Position numbers and translations under genes: made by a program. A stretch of DNA of 64,000 bases. Origin: an uncultured Pelagibacteraceae bacterium. Lineage in GTDB: Bacteria; Pseudomonadota; Alphaproteobacteria; Pelagibacterales; Pelagibacteraceae. Of the stretch, positions 1-8,277 are shown piece by piece; the stretch's first letter is position 1, and each line of letters opens with the position of its first letter. The stretch is taken from the NCBI GenBank assembly GCA_902542975.1, contig CACBWM010000001.1, positions 62,001-126,000 of the forward strand, read 5' to 3'. The notes under the pieces are model-generated. The model ran no database searches. It was given only the letters and a program-made list of their open reading frames with translations, and was not told where the DNA came from.

Positions 1-537
1 TTACTAGAAACTGAAGCTGGTGTTAATAGAGCTATGAATAAAATTAAAGAACTTTGTACAGATCCAAATGGTGGATGTGTATTCTGGTCTGCAGGTGCTC
101 AACCACCAGAATTATTAGTTGCTGGTGAAGTTGTTATGGCAACTGGTTGGAATGGAAGATTCTTTAATGCTGAAATTGGCGAAGGTGCTCCAATTAAACA
201 AGTATGGGATGGACAAGGTCTTGACTATGAATATTTCGCACTTGTTAAAGGTGGACCAGATGAAGCAAATGCTAAAAAAGCTTTAGCAATGATGACTAAC
301 ACTGAAATGTTAGCTGGAAGTGCTAAATATATTGCATATGCTCCATACAGATTATCATCTTTAGAAATTATCAAAGCAAATGAGCCTTGGTATAAAGATG
401 GTAAAACTGAAATGATGCCACAAATGCCAACTGCTCCTTCAAACACTAAAAAATACTTTTTAGTTGATCCATTTTTCTGGGCTGATAACGGTACAGAACT
501 TGGTGAAAAGTGGGAAGCTATGAAAGCTGGTCTATAA
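1..537 (+). CDS. Spermidine/putrescine-type ABC transporter substrate-binding protein, C-terminal part
   Basis: Only the last 178 codons lie in the window; the frame is open from base 1, so the gene starts upstream and the ATG at 34 is internal. The residues resemble the C-terminal half of PotD/PotF-like periplasmic binding proteins (a 'GEVVMATGWNGR' stretch, then a late 'FFWADNGTELGEKWEAMKAGL' end). Binding proteins of this class capture polyamines or related cations in the periplasm for import. The gene is followed by a strong terminator and then by two matching permeases, which supports the assignment. The real substrate cannot be read from this fragment. Spermidine/putrescine is the family default; in oceanic bacteria the class also covers taurine-like and other amine substrates. 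Confidence 0.8.
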   Translation, partial: LLETEAGVNRAMNKIKELCTDPNGGCVFWSAGAQPPELLVAGEVVMATGWNGRFFNAEIGEGAPIKQVWDGQGLDYEYFALVKGGPDEANAKKALAMMTNTEMLAGSAKYIAYAPYRLSSLEIIKANEPWYKDGKTEMMPQMPTAPSNTKKYFLVDPFFWADNGTELGEKWEAMKAGL

Positions 538-574
538 AAATAGTATTAAAGACTAGTATAATATAATATATATA

Positions 575-600
575 GGGCGACTTTTTAAGTCGCCCTTTTT
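575..600 (+). terminator. Rho-independent terminator between binding protein and permeases
   Basis: A perfect 9-bp stem (GGGCGACTT paired with AAGTCGCCC) with a 3-nt loop is followed by five T residues. It ends only 4 bp before the ATG of the permease at 605. It should stop most transcripts after the binding-protein gene and let a fraction read through to the permeases. Confidence 0.9.
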
Positions 601-604
601 ATTT

Positions 605-1867
605 ATGAGCAGCGAAACAAAACAAATACTTACAACCGATGGAATTCCTTTAGAGATAAGCTTAAAAAAAGCTGAAAGGAAAAATAAAATCAAAGCATTT
701 CTACTTGTTGCTCCATTATTACTTTTTTTGATTATCACTTATATTTTTCCAATCGGGGAAATGTTTACAAGAAGCATTGATGATAAAATGATTACAAACA
801 TGCTTCCAAAAACATTTAAGTCTATGGAAACATGGGACGGTAAAGAGCTTCCATCCGAAGAAGTATTTGCTTCATTTTTATCTGATTTTAAAATTCTTGT
901 AGAAAAAAAAGAACATGGAAAATTAGCCCAAAGACTTAATAAAGAAAAAAATGGGTTCAACACTATTACAAAAAAATTATTCAGACAGGTAAAAAGGAAT
1001 AAAATCGACGAGACACAAAGTATTAAAGAACAAATAATGAAAGTGCACAAGAGATGGAGAAATGTAGAATATTGGCAAGCAATTAAAAGAACTGCCCCTC
1101 CTTATACTTCAGCTAAATATTTAAAAGCTATGGATATGTATTTGAATGAAGATAACAAAATTACTCAAGTTAGTGAAGATAGAAGAATACATAGAATTTT
1201 ATGGTTGAGAACTGTAGAGGTTGCTTTCTTTGTAACGGTTTTTTGTTTTTTAATGGGTTACCCAATAGCCCATTTACTAGCAACACTCCCAATGAAGTAT
1301 AGTAATTTATTAATGATTTGCGTTCTTCTACCATTTTGGACATCATTATTAGTTAGAACAGCTAGCTGGATGATTTTACTTCAACAGCAAGGAGTAGTTA
1401 ACGATTTCTTTGTAATGATTGGGATCGTGGCAGACGATAATAGGCCAGAAATGATGTACAACAAAGTCGGAACTTATGTTGCGATGACTCAAATCCTCTT
1501 ACCATTTATGGTTTTACCACTCTACAGTGTGATGAAAACCATCTCGCCGAGTTTAATGAGAGCAGGTAAATCTCTTGGCGGAACACCTTTTGTGGCTTTT
1601 TGGAAAGTATATTTTCCATTAACCATACCAGGTATCGGGGCAGGGTGTCTTTTAGTTTTTATTTTAGCAATTGGATATTACATTACACCTGCATTAGTTG
1701 GGGGAGCATCAGGAACCTTAATTAGTAACCAAATTGCATATCATATGAAAACTACTTTAGATTGGAGTTTTGCTTCAGCGATGGGGCTTATGTTGCTTGG
1801 AGGAGTTTTGGTTATTTATTGGCTTTATAATAAATTAGTTGGAGTTGATAATATTAAGTTAGGTTAG
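605..1867 (+). CDS. ABC transporter permease, PotB-like, with large periplasmic insert
   Basis: Inner-membrane subunit of the importer whose binding protein ends at 537. Residues 31-50 form the first membrane helix. About 145 mostly hydrophilic, lysine-rich residues follow, and the usual permease core starts near residue 195. The EAA-loop region that contacts the ATPase is visible as 'SLGGTPFVAFWKVYFPLTIPG' in the last third. At 420 residues it is clearly longer than typical PotB (about 280), and the excess is the insert after helix 1. The ATG sits 4 bp after the terminator T-run, so expression probably depends on read-through. The next permease starts one base after this stop. The ATPase is not in the window and presumably lies upstream. 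Confidence 0.88.
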   Translation: MSSETKQILTTDGIPLEISLKKAERKNKIKAFLLVAPLLLFLIITYIFPIGEMFTRSIDDKMITNMLPKTFKSMETWDGKELPSEEVFASFLSDFKILVEKKEHGKLAQRLNKEKNGFNTITKKLFRQVKRNKIDETQSIKEQIMKVHKRWRNVEYWQAIKRTAPPYTSAKYLKAMDMYLNEDNKITQVSEDRRIHRILWLRTVEVAFFVTVFCFLMGYPIAHLLATLPMKYSNLLMICVLLPFWTSLLVRTASWMILLQQQGVVNDFFVMIGIVADDNRPEMMYNKVGTYVAMTQILLPFMVLPLYSVMKTISPSLMRAGKSLGGTPFVAFWKVYFPLTIPGIGAGCLLVFILAIGYYITPALVGGASGTLISNQIAYHMKTTLDWSFASAMGLMLLGGVLVIYWLYNKLVGVDNIKLG

Positions 1868-1868
1868 T

Positions 1869-2723
1869 ATGGCATTACCAAAGTATACAGAAACTAGATA
1901 TAGAATTTGGCACTACTTTTACATTGCTATATGTACTTTTGTTTTTATTTTTTTAATAGCACCTTTGTTTGTAATATTTCCATTATCATTTAATGCAGAA
2001 GAGTTTCTTGTTTTTTCAGAAGGAATGAAAAACTTAGACCCAGATGCTTTTTCATTAAGATGGTACAAAGATATGGTTTACGGTACAAAGAATCCATGGG
2101 GTCTTGCTGCAAAGAATAGTTTTATCATTGCTATATTTGCAACTTTAGGGTCAGTAATTTTAGGAACAGTTGCTGCATTAGGATTGAGCAGCAGACACAT
2201 GCCCTTTAAAGGAATAATAATGGCAACTTTGATTTCACCAATGATAGTTCCACTTATTATATCAGGTGTTGCAATATTCTTTTTTATGGCTAAGGCAGGT
2301 TTGGCGGCAACTCATACAGGAATAGTTTTAGCTCATATAATTTTAGGAACACCATTTGTTGTAATAACTGTTACTGCAACATTATCAGGTTTCGATCATA
2401 GTGTAACAAGAGCTGCAGCTAGTTTAGGTAGTAACCCAGTAAATACATTTATGAAAGTAACACTTCCGTTGATTTTACCTGGAGTAATATCAGGAGGTTT
2501 GTTTGCTTTTGTAACTTCTTTTGATGAAGTTGTGGTCGTTTTATTTTTAGCTGGTCTTGAAAATACAACTATTCCAATTCAAATGTGGACAGGTCTAAGA
2601 GAACAATTAAGCCCTACAATTCTAGCAGTAGCTACTTGTTTAATCGTTTTATCGACCTTAATATTGATTAGTGCTGAATTGTTAAGAAGAAGATCGGAAC
2701 GTTTAAGAGGAATTAATAGATAA
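1869..2723 (+). CDS. ABC transporter permease, PotC-like
   Basis: Second permease of the polyamine-type importer, 284 residues with about six predicted membrane helices starting near residue 15. The EAA loop is seen as 'AAASLGSNPVNTFMKVTLPLILPGV'. Length and layout are normal for PotC. It starts one base after the preceding permease stop, so the two are translated together. It ends base-to-base with the convergent thiolase gene (stop at 2724 on the other strand), with no room for a separate terminator. Confidence 0.9.
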   Translation: MALPKYTETRYRIWHYFYIAICTFVFIFLIAPLFVIFPLSFNAEEFLVFSEGMKNLDPDAFSLRWYKDMVYGTKNPWGLAAKNSFIIAIFATLGSVILGTVAALGLSSRHMPFKGIIMATLISPMIVPLIISGVAIFFFMAKAGLAATHTGIVLAHIILGTPFVVITVTATLSGFDHSVTRAAASLGSNPVNTFMKVTLPLILPGVISGGLFAFVTSFDEVVVVLFLAGLENTTIPIQMWTGLREQLSPTILAVATCLIVLSTLILISAELLRRRSERLRGINR

Positions 2724-3848
2724 TTAATTTACCGACTCGATTACTGTCGCAATACCCATACCTAAACCGATACATTGAGTAGATAAAGCATATTTCTTAT
2801 TTTCACGTCTAAGTAAATCTGCAGCTTTGCCAGTTATTCTCGCTCCTGTTGCTCCTAGAGGGTGTCCCAGTGCTAAAGCTCCACCATCTAAATTAGCTTT
2901 TTTTTGATCGATACCAAGATCTTTTAAGCATGCTATTGATTGAGAAGCAAAAGCTTCATTAATCTCTACAATATCGATATCATTAATTGATAAATTTGCT
3001 CTCTCTAATGCTTTCTTAGTTGCTCCTATAGGTCCAAGTCCCATTACATCTGGTTCACATCCTTTAACTCCAGTTGAAACAATTCTAGCTAAAATCTCTA
3101 AACCATTTTCTTTGGCATAGCTTTCTTCACATATCAATGTTGCTGCTGCTCCATCGGTAAGAGGTGAGGATGTTGCCGCAGTAACAGTTCCTTCTTGATC
3201 AAATGCAAGTTTTAAACCATCTAAAGTTTCTTGATTACTTTTTGGACGTATGTTTCCATCTTTTGTGCAACCAGCGATTTCAACGATTTCATTTTTAAAT
3301 TTACCATTAACTTCAGCTTCATTGGCTTTTTGATGACTTTGAATTGCAAACTCTTGTTGTTCAGTTCTTGAAATTTTATATCTCTTGGCAACATTTTCAG
3401 CAGTTATTCCCATTGAAAAATAGACATTTGGATTTTCTTTATCTGTGTAAGGATAAGGTATTGGTTCAAAGCCAGTTGTAACCCTAGTCATACTTTCAAC
3501 ACCTCCGCACACAAAAACTTTACCTGCGCCCATTGCTATTTTACCTGCTGCAACGTGAATAGCCTCCATAGATGAGCCGCACCATCTATCAACTGTCATT
3601 CCAGATGTATGTATTTCCATTCCAGATAAAAATGTTGTGAGTTTCCCAATATTAAAACTCTGCTCTCCAACCTGGAAAGCACACCCAACAACAATATCTT
3701 CTATATCAGCAGGATTTACTTTAGTTTTAGATACAAGATTTTTAACAACTTCTGCAAACATATTTACAGGCTTAACATCAATTAATTCACCTTTTCTTGC
3801 CATTGTAAAAGGTGATCTTGAATATCCTGCTATAACTGCTCTTTTCAT
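2724..3848 (-). CDS. Thiolase family protein (acetyl-CoA C-acyltransferase)
   Basis: Cytosolic thiolase that cleaves 3-ketoacyl-CoA with CoA, or condenses acyl-CoAs. The nucleophile Cys90 lies in 'RWCGSSMEAIH'; a 'NEAF' motif is near residue 290; His329 is in 'GHPLGATGAR'; the second catalytic Cys359 is in 'CIGLGMG'. All expected catalytic residues are present and 374 residues is normal. It is the last gene of the minus-strand run 10167-2724, 23 bp after the DmdA-like gene. In that context it may act on an acyl-CoA product of the run rather than in general fatty-acid oxidation, but this is inference. Chain-length specificity cannot be read. Confidence 0.92.
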   Translation of the reverse strand: MKRAVIAGYSRSPFTMARKGELIDVKPVNMFAEVVKNLVSKTKVNPADIEDIVVGCAFQVGEQSFNIGKLTTFLSGMEIHTSGMTVDRWCGSSMEAIHVAAGKIAMGAGKVFVCGGVESMTRVTTGFEPIPYPYTDKENPNVYFSMGITAENVAKRYKISRTEQQEFAIQSHQKANEAEVNGKFKNEIVEIAGCTKDGNIRPKSNQETLDGLKLAFDQEGTVTAATSSPLTDGAAATLICEESYAKENGLEILARIVSTGVKGCEPDVMGLGPIGATKKALERANLSINDIDIVEINEAFASQSIACLKDLGIDQKKANLDGGALALGHPLGATGARITGKAADLLRRENKKYALSTQCIGLGMGIATVIESVN

Positions 3849-3871
3849 ATAAGACTTATACCTACTAATTA

Positions 3872-5035
3872 TTATTTTGAAAATGGTAAAGAGGACACAA
3901 TTCCTTTTCTTAATTTATTATCAGGAGTGTGAACTAAAACTTCTGATCCTGTTTTGCAAAATTCATTTAAAATCATAGATAAACCAATATTTTTTTTGAA
4001 TTTTGGAGAATAAATCCCTGAAGTAATTTTACCAATTAATTTCTTATCTTTTGAATAAAGTGGAAAAGGAATTGAACATGGAGGACAATCTACACCATCA
4101 AATAATACTCCTTTTAATTTTTGTTTTACACCTTGTTTCTTAATATTATCTAAAGCATTTTTTCCAATGAAATCATGATCGCTTTTGTCACTACAATATT
4201 TTTCTAAGTTACATTCAATTGGATTATTTTCTTTTGTAAAATCATTTCCATATGACATTAATCCTGCTTCTATTCTGTCAATTAAATTTGGGCATCCTGG
4301 AGCAATGTTAAATTCTTTCCCCGCTTTCCATATTATATCCCAAATTTTTTCTCCCATTTCATTTTTGTCGAAGTAATCTTCAAAGCATTTAAAATAAATT
4401 TCAAATCCATCTTGTTTGCTGTATCCTGATCTTGCAATAACTTGTTTAGTTCCTAAAAAATCAAATATTCTAAAATTAAAAAATTTTAATTTTCTAATAT
4501 CTTCTCCGAATATTGATGACATCAAATCTTCAGACTTTGGACCTTGTACTGCAAGAGGATATACATCTGGTTCTGTTATGCTCACATTTAGATTTAAACC
4601 AACTGCAATACCTTTTGCCCAAAGCAATACATCAGAATCTGCTATTGAAATCCAAAACATATCATCATCTAACTTTAACAACACTGGATCATTTATCATT
4701 CCAGCATTTTCATCTATCATAGGAATATAAAAACATTTTCCAGTCTCCATATTTTTTAAAGATCTTGGCGTCATTTTTTGTACTAATAAACTAGCGTCTG
4801 GACCTGATATCTGAACTTGTCTTTGACAAGAAACATCCCATAGCTGAACATGCTCATTTAAATGCCAATAATCATCCTCAACAGATTTCTGAAATCTTTT
4901 TGGTAAGAGCATATGATTTACAACAGTAAAATCAGTTACACCACATTCTTCAACTCTCTTGGTGTAAGGAGTTCTTCTTATCCTCCTAGACATATTTAGT
5001 TTTGTGCTAATTTTGCTTTGTATCAACGAAGCCAT
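3872..5035 (-). CDS. GcvT-fold tetrahydrofolate methyltransferase, DMSP-demethylase (DmdA)-like
   Basis: The 387-residue protein has the glycine-cleavage T-protein fold. It resembles SAR11 DMSP demethylases as I remember them: an N-terminal 'SRRIRRTPYTKRVEE' and 'NHMLLPKRF' block, 'VQLWDVSCQRQVQI', 'LADSD/IADSDVLLWAKG', and 'GCPNLIDRIEAGLMSYGNDFT' around residue 260. DmdA moves a methyl group from dimethylsulfoniopropionate to tetrahydrofolate. SAR11 carries several related paralogues with unknown substrates, so I give the family but not the symbol. A second GcvT-fold gene lies in the same operon at 8944, and a hydroxyisourate-hydrolase-like gene is 3 bp upstream. That setting is unusual for a classical DmdA. 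Met15 ('MSRRIRR') is a possible alternative start. Confidence 0.8.
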   Translation of the reverse strand: MASLIQSKISTKLNMSRRIRRTPYTKRVEECGVTDFTVVNHMLLPKRFQKSVEDDYWHLNEHVQLWDVSCQRQVQISGPDASLLVQKMTPRSLKNMETGKCFYIPMIDENAGMINDPVLLKLDDDMFWISIADSDVLLWAKGIAVGLNLNVSITEPDVYPLAVQGPKSEDLMSSIFGEDIRKLKFFNFRIFDFLGTKQVIARSGYSKQDGFEIYFKCFEDYFDKNEMGEKIWDIIWKAGKEFNIAPGCPNLIDRIEAGLMSYGNDFTKENNPIECNLEKYCSDKSDHDFIGKNALDNIKKQGVKQKLKGVLFDGVDCPPCSIPFPLYSKDKKLIGKITSGIYSPKFKKNIGLSMILNEFCKTGSEVLVHTPDNKLRKGIVSSLPFSK

Positions 5036-5038
5036 ATA

Positions 5039-5374
5039 TTATTTTGACCACCAAACTGTATAGCTGTTAGGAGAAATTATTATTGGCAAGTGATAATTTT
5101 TTTTATTATCAGTCATTTTAAATTTTACGACTATTTCACCCACTATTTTTTTCTTTTTAAAGTATTTTTTAATATCACAAATCATTTCATAATCGCATTT
5201 ACAATCTTTTTTGCTAAGATTGAAATGCTGATTAATCCTACCATTTCCATCAGTCTTTGTATTCAAAAAAAGCTTTTTTAATTTTGAGGATTGTATTTGA
5301 TAAATCTTTACTTTGACGTTACTTGCATGAGTTCCATCAGAACCATTCAATAAATGTGAGCTAAATTTTGCCAT
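5039..5374 (-). CDS. 5-hydroxyisourate hydrolase / transthyretin-like protein
   Basis: A 111-residue protein of the HIUase/transthyretin family. It has the N-terminal 'SSHLLNGSDGTHASNVKVKIY' segment with the His that corresponds to the family's first signature, a 'TDGNGRIN' segment (the conserved Arg region), and a late 'NYHLPIIISPNSYTVWW' that matches the usual 'HYHVPLLLSP' region. HIUase opens 5-hydroxyisourate in purine (urate) breakdown. The canonical C-terminal tetrapeptide Tyr-Arg-Gly-Ser is not present; the chain ends Trp-Trp-Ser-Lys. No other uric-acid genes (urate oxidase, OHCU decarboxylase, allantoinase) are seen in the window. It sits between a ThDP enzyme and a DmdA-like gene with 1-3 bp gaps, so it likely serves that pathway. 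Confidence 0.75.
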   Translation of the reverse strand: MAKFSSHLLNGSDGTHASNVKVKIYQIQSSKLKKLFLNTKTDGNGRINQHFNLSKKDCKCDYEMICDIKKYFKKKKIVGEIVVKFKMTDNKKNYHLPIIISPNSYTVWWSK

Positions 5375-5375
5375 T

Positions 5376-7115
5376 TTACTCTATTGAAGATTTCTCTCTC
5401 TTGCTGGCCACAGCAGCAACAATTGGACTTAATACTGGTTTAGCTTTTACATTTACACAAGCAGTTTTACCGCTTGCAATAGCTCTTTTTAGTGCTGGAC
5501 CCAATTCTTCTCTTTTCGTTACTAATTCTCCATGACCCCCAAAACCTTCAAATATACTGTGGAAAGGTATATCTCTAAAGTCTGTTGCAACTCTTTTTCC
5601 GCTTTCAAATAGTCTTTCTTGTTGTTGACCAATTGATGCTAAGCCACCATTATTGTCAATAACAACAACGATTGGTTTCTTTTCAAAAAATGCAGTTTCT
5701 ATAGACATGCCACCAGATAAAAAGGCACCATCTCCACTAATTAAAATTACGTTCGATTTAGGATTATTATTTTTTGCAGATAATGCAAATGATACACCAA
5801 CACCCAGCATACTAAATGTGCCTGGATGTAAAATTCCACCTAATTTTTTTCCTTGAGCTCCTGCTAAATTTATAGCGATCTCCGACCAGAAATGAGTATT
5901 TCCTCCATCAATTACAAGCCAATCTTTCTCATCCATTGCGTCTTGAACGTCTAACGCTAATTGTAGCGGATGAATTTTTCCTCCATTTTTTTTTGCTTTA
6001 TCTGCTTCAATCTTTAATTCATTTAAAGATTTATCCACCCAATCTTTTTTTTTATTTTTATTATCTTGAAACCAACTATTTCTTAAATTCCATTTATTAT
6101 TTTTCTTTAAATTACATAGAGTATCCAAAAATACTCCTGGATCACATAAAAGGTTATGATCAGCCGCTCTATTAAACTCAATTTCTTCATGGGAACCATT
6201 AATACAAACTAACGTTGTTGTTTTTGGAATGAAAGGAGGGTTACCAAAATTCATTTGGTTATCTAACCTTGCACCAATCATTAAAACTAAGTCTGAATTA
6301 TGTAATGCAAATTCTGAGGGTGGATATTGGTGAATATCTGCTAAACCCATATATGCATTTGCCTCTTCCCCCAAAAGTTTTTGATGGTATGGCACATTAA
6401 AAACTGGAATATTTAAACTTTCACCCGCAGTCTCTAAATTTTTTTCTGAGTTTGACCACCAAACACCATGTCCTCCAATTATGACAGGTTTTTTTGCATT
6501 ACATGCTAGCTCAAGTATTTTTGATAGAGCATTTGGATCTGGCCATGCTTTAGCAACTGGCTTTGCTTTATGTGAAAATGGTCTTTCTTCAAGTCCAGCA
6601 TTTTCTTCAAATGAAGAAAACATTATATCCACTGGTAAACTTAGATGAACAGCTCCAGGATATCCATTCGTTGCAATTCTGTAAGCTTTGTCAACAAATT
6701 CTCTAATTCTTGTTCCATCTGTAATGCTTGCGCTATATTTTGTAAGAGGAGCAGCTATTGAAACATCATCAATTTCTTTAAAGCCACCTGAGCCTTGTCT
6801 TTTTAAACTACTTGATCCAGTTATATAAATTATCGGTGTTCTTTCTCCCCATGCTTCCATCATAGATGGCACTGCATTTGCAAAACCTTCTGGTCCAACT
6901 AAACATACAGATGGTTTTCTTGTAATTCTTGTGTGTCCATCTGCTAAGTGTCCAGCTATTTGTTCATGAGGACAATTAACCACATCAATTTGACATTCCA
7001 TGAAACCTTCAATAGCAGGATTACAAAACCCACCAGATAGAGTAAAAACTTTATTAATACCTTTATCTTTTAATGCTCTTGCAATTAATGCTCCGCCTCT
7101 TATTTTTTTTTCCAT
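5376..7115 (-). CDS. Thiamine-diphosphate enzyme of the acetolactate synthase / 2-hydroxyacyl-CoA lyase / decarboxylase superfamily
   Basis: A 579-residue three-domain ThDP enzyme. The catalytic glutamate is Glu51 in 'CPHEQIAGH'. The ThDP/Mg motif 'GDGAFLSGGMS...VIDNNGG' lies in the C-terminal quarter. A 'SSSLKRQGSGGFKEIDDVS' stretch near residue 105 recalls oxalyl-CoA decarboxylase and 2-hydroxyacyl-CoA lyase more than acetolactate synthase. It is adjacent (1 bp) to an FMN-dependent 2-hydroxyacid oxidase. That pair matches mandelate-type chemistry, in which a 2-hydroxyacid is oxidised to a 2-oxoacid and then decarboxylated to an aldehyde. That route is inference. Acetolactate synthase for branched amino acids is unlikely because no regulatory subunit gene is nearby. 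Confidence 0.83.
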   Translation of the reverse strand: MEKKIRGGALIARALKDKGINKVFTLSGGFCNPAIEGFMECQIDVVNCPHEQIAGHLADGHTRITRKPSVCLVGPEGFANAVPSMMEAWGERTPIIYITGSSSLKRQGSGGFKEIDDVSIAAPLTKYSASITDGTRIREFVDKAYRIATNGYPGAVHLSLPVDIMFSSFEENAGLEERPFSHKAKPVAKAWPDPNALSKILELACNAKKPVIIGGHGVWWSNSEKNLETAGESLNIPVFNVPYHQKLLGEEANAYMGLADIHQYPPSEFALHNSDLVLMIGARLDNQMNFGNPPFIPKTTTLVCINGSHEEIEFNRAADHNLLCDPGVFLDTLCNLKKNNKWNLRNSWFQDNKNKKKDWVDKSLNELKIEADKAKKNGGKIHPLQLALDVQDAMDEKDWLVIDGGNTHFWSEIAINLAGAQGKKLGGILHPGTFSMLGVGVSFALSAKNNNPKSNVILISGDGAFLSGGMSIETAFFEKKPIVVVIDNNGGLASIGQQQERLFESGKRVATDFRDIPFHSIFEGFGGHGELVTKREELGPALKRAIASGKTACVNVKAKPVLSPIVAAVASKREKSSIE

Positions 7116-7116
7116 A

Positions 7117-8277
7117 TTAGTAAGTTGTATTCATAAAAAGTTTTTGTTCGATTATATCAGAAGAAACTTCATTAATATCATTTAATCCAACCAAACCTAG
7201 TGTTGTGCTGGTTTCTTCTTTGATTATGTCTACAATTCTTCTTAGCCCGCTAGCACCATCAGCGCCCATAGCATACATTACAGGCCTTCCAATCATTGAA
7301 AAATCTGCTCCTAAAGCTAATGATCTAACAATATCGCTACCACTTCTTATCCCACTATCAAAAATAATCGGAAAATTATTTCCTACTGCCTCTCTAATAA
7401 AAGGTAAAATGTTTATTGCTGCTGAGGCACTATCTAATTGTCTACCTCCATGATTTGAAACTTGAATAGCATCAGCGCCCATTTCTTTAATTTTAACTGC
7501 ATCATCTGATGACATAACACCTTTTACAATTAATTTGCCTTTCCATTTATTTCTTACTCTTTTTAGAGTTTCCCAATCTGTTTTTCCTCTACTTTCTTTT
7601 CTTTTAAAAACACCTTTTCCACTTTTTGAAGTCTCGTAATTCATTGGCTTTGGTATTCCATTAAGCAATGTAGATATTGACCAAACTGGATGAGTTGCAA
7701 AATCAAAAAATTGTTTAGGTCCAATTTTAAATGGATATGAGAATCCATTTTTATCATCTCTAGTTCTCCTAGATAAAACCGGAACATCAACAGTAAGTAT
7801 AGCAACTTCATAACCAGTTTTTTCTGCTCTATCGAGCAATTCCATGACAAAAGCTTCATCCTGAAAAATATAAAGTTGAAGCCACGAATGACCTTCTGAA
7901 AGTTCATGCATTTTTTCTAAGGTAGTTGTGGAAGCCATCGATACACAAGTTGGTATATTATTTCTTGCACTCTCTTTTGCCAGCATTGAGTCTGCTCCCG
8001 GCCATGAAAGATTTGTCATACCCATTGGGGCAAAACCAAATGGATAGTCATAGTTAAATCCAAGAATATTTTTTTTTAGTTTTCTTTCCTCTACATTTCT
8101 TAGAACTCTTGGCTCAAGACGTATTTGATCTAAAGCAAAACTATTAATTTCTGATAACTTTTCATCTCCAGATGCGCCATCAATAAAATCATAAACTATC
8201 TTTGGCAATCTTTTCTTTGATAGTTTTTTTGCGTCTTCAATGCTAAAAATTTTATTACTGGCTTTAATGTTATCCAT
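7117..8277 (-). CDS. FMN-dependent alpha-hydroxy acid oxidase/dehydrogenase (LldD / glycolate oxidase family)
   Basis: A 386-residue TIM-barrel flavoenzyme that oxidises (S)-2-hydroxyacids to 2-oxoacids. The signature 'VSNHGGRQLDSASAAI' contains the catalytic His and an Arg-Asp pair. It is followed by 'FDSGIRSGSDIVRSLALGA' and 'IGRPVMYAMGADG', which bind the FMN phosphate. The N-terminal 'IEDAKKLSKKRLPKIVYDFIDGASGDE' is typical of the family. The natural substrate (lactate, glycolate, mandelate or another acid) is not evident. It overlaps the upstream peptidase-like gene by 8 bp and is 1 bp from the ThDP enzyme, so the products are probably made together and may act in sequence. Confidence 0.9.
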   Translation of the reverse strand: MDNIKASNKIFSIEDAKKLSKKRLPKIVYDFIDGASGDEKLSEINSFALDQIRLEPRVLRNVEERKLKKNILGFNYDYPFGFAPMGMTNLSWPGADSMLAKESARNNIPTCVSMASTTTLEKMHELSEGHSWLQLYIFQDEAFVMELLDRAEKTGYEVAILTVDVPVLSRRTRDDKNGFSYPFKIGPKQFFDFATHPVWSISTLLNGIPKPMNYETSKSGKGVFKRKESRGKTDWETLKRVRNKWKGKLIVKGVMSSDDAVKIKEMGADAIQVSNHGGRQLDSASAAINILPFIREAVGNNFPIIFDSGIRSGSDIVRSLALGADFSMIGRPVMYAMGADGASGLRRIVDIIKEETSTTLGLVGLNDINEVSSDIIEQKLFMNTTY

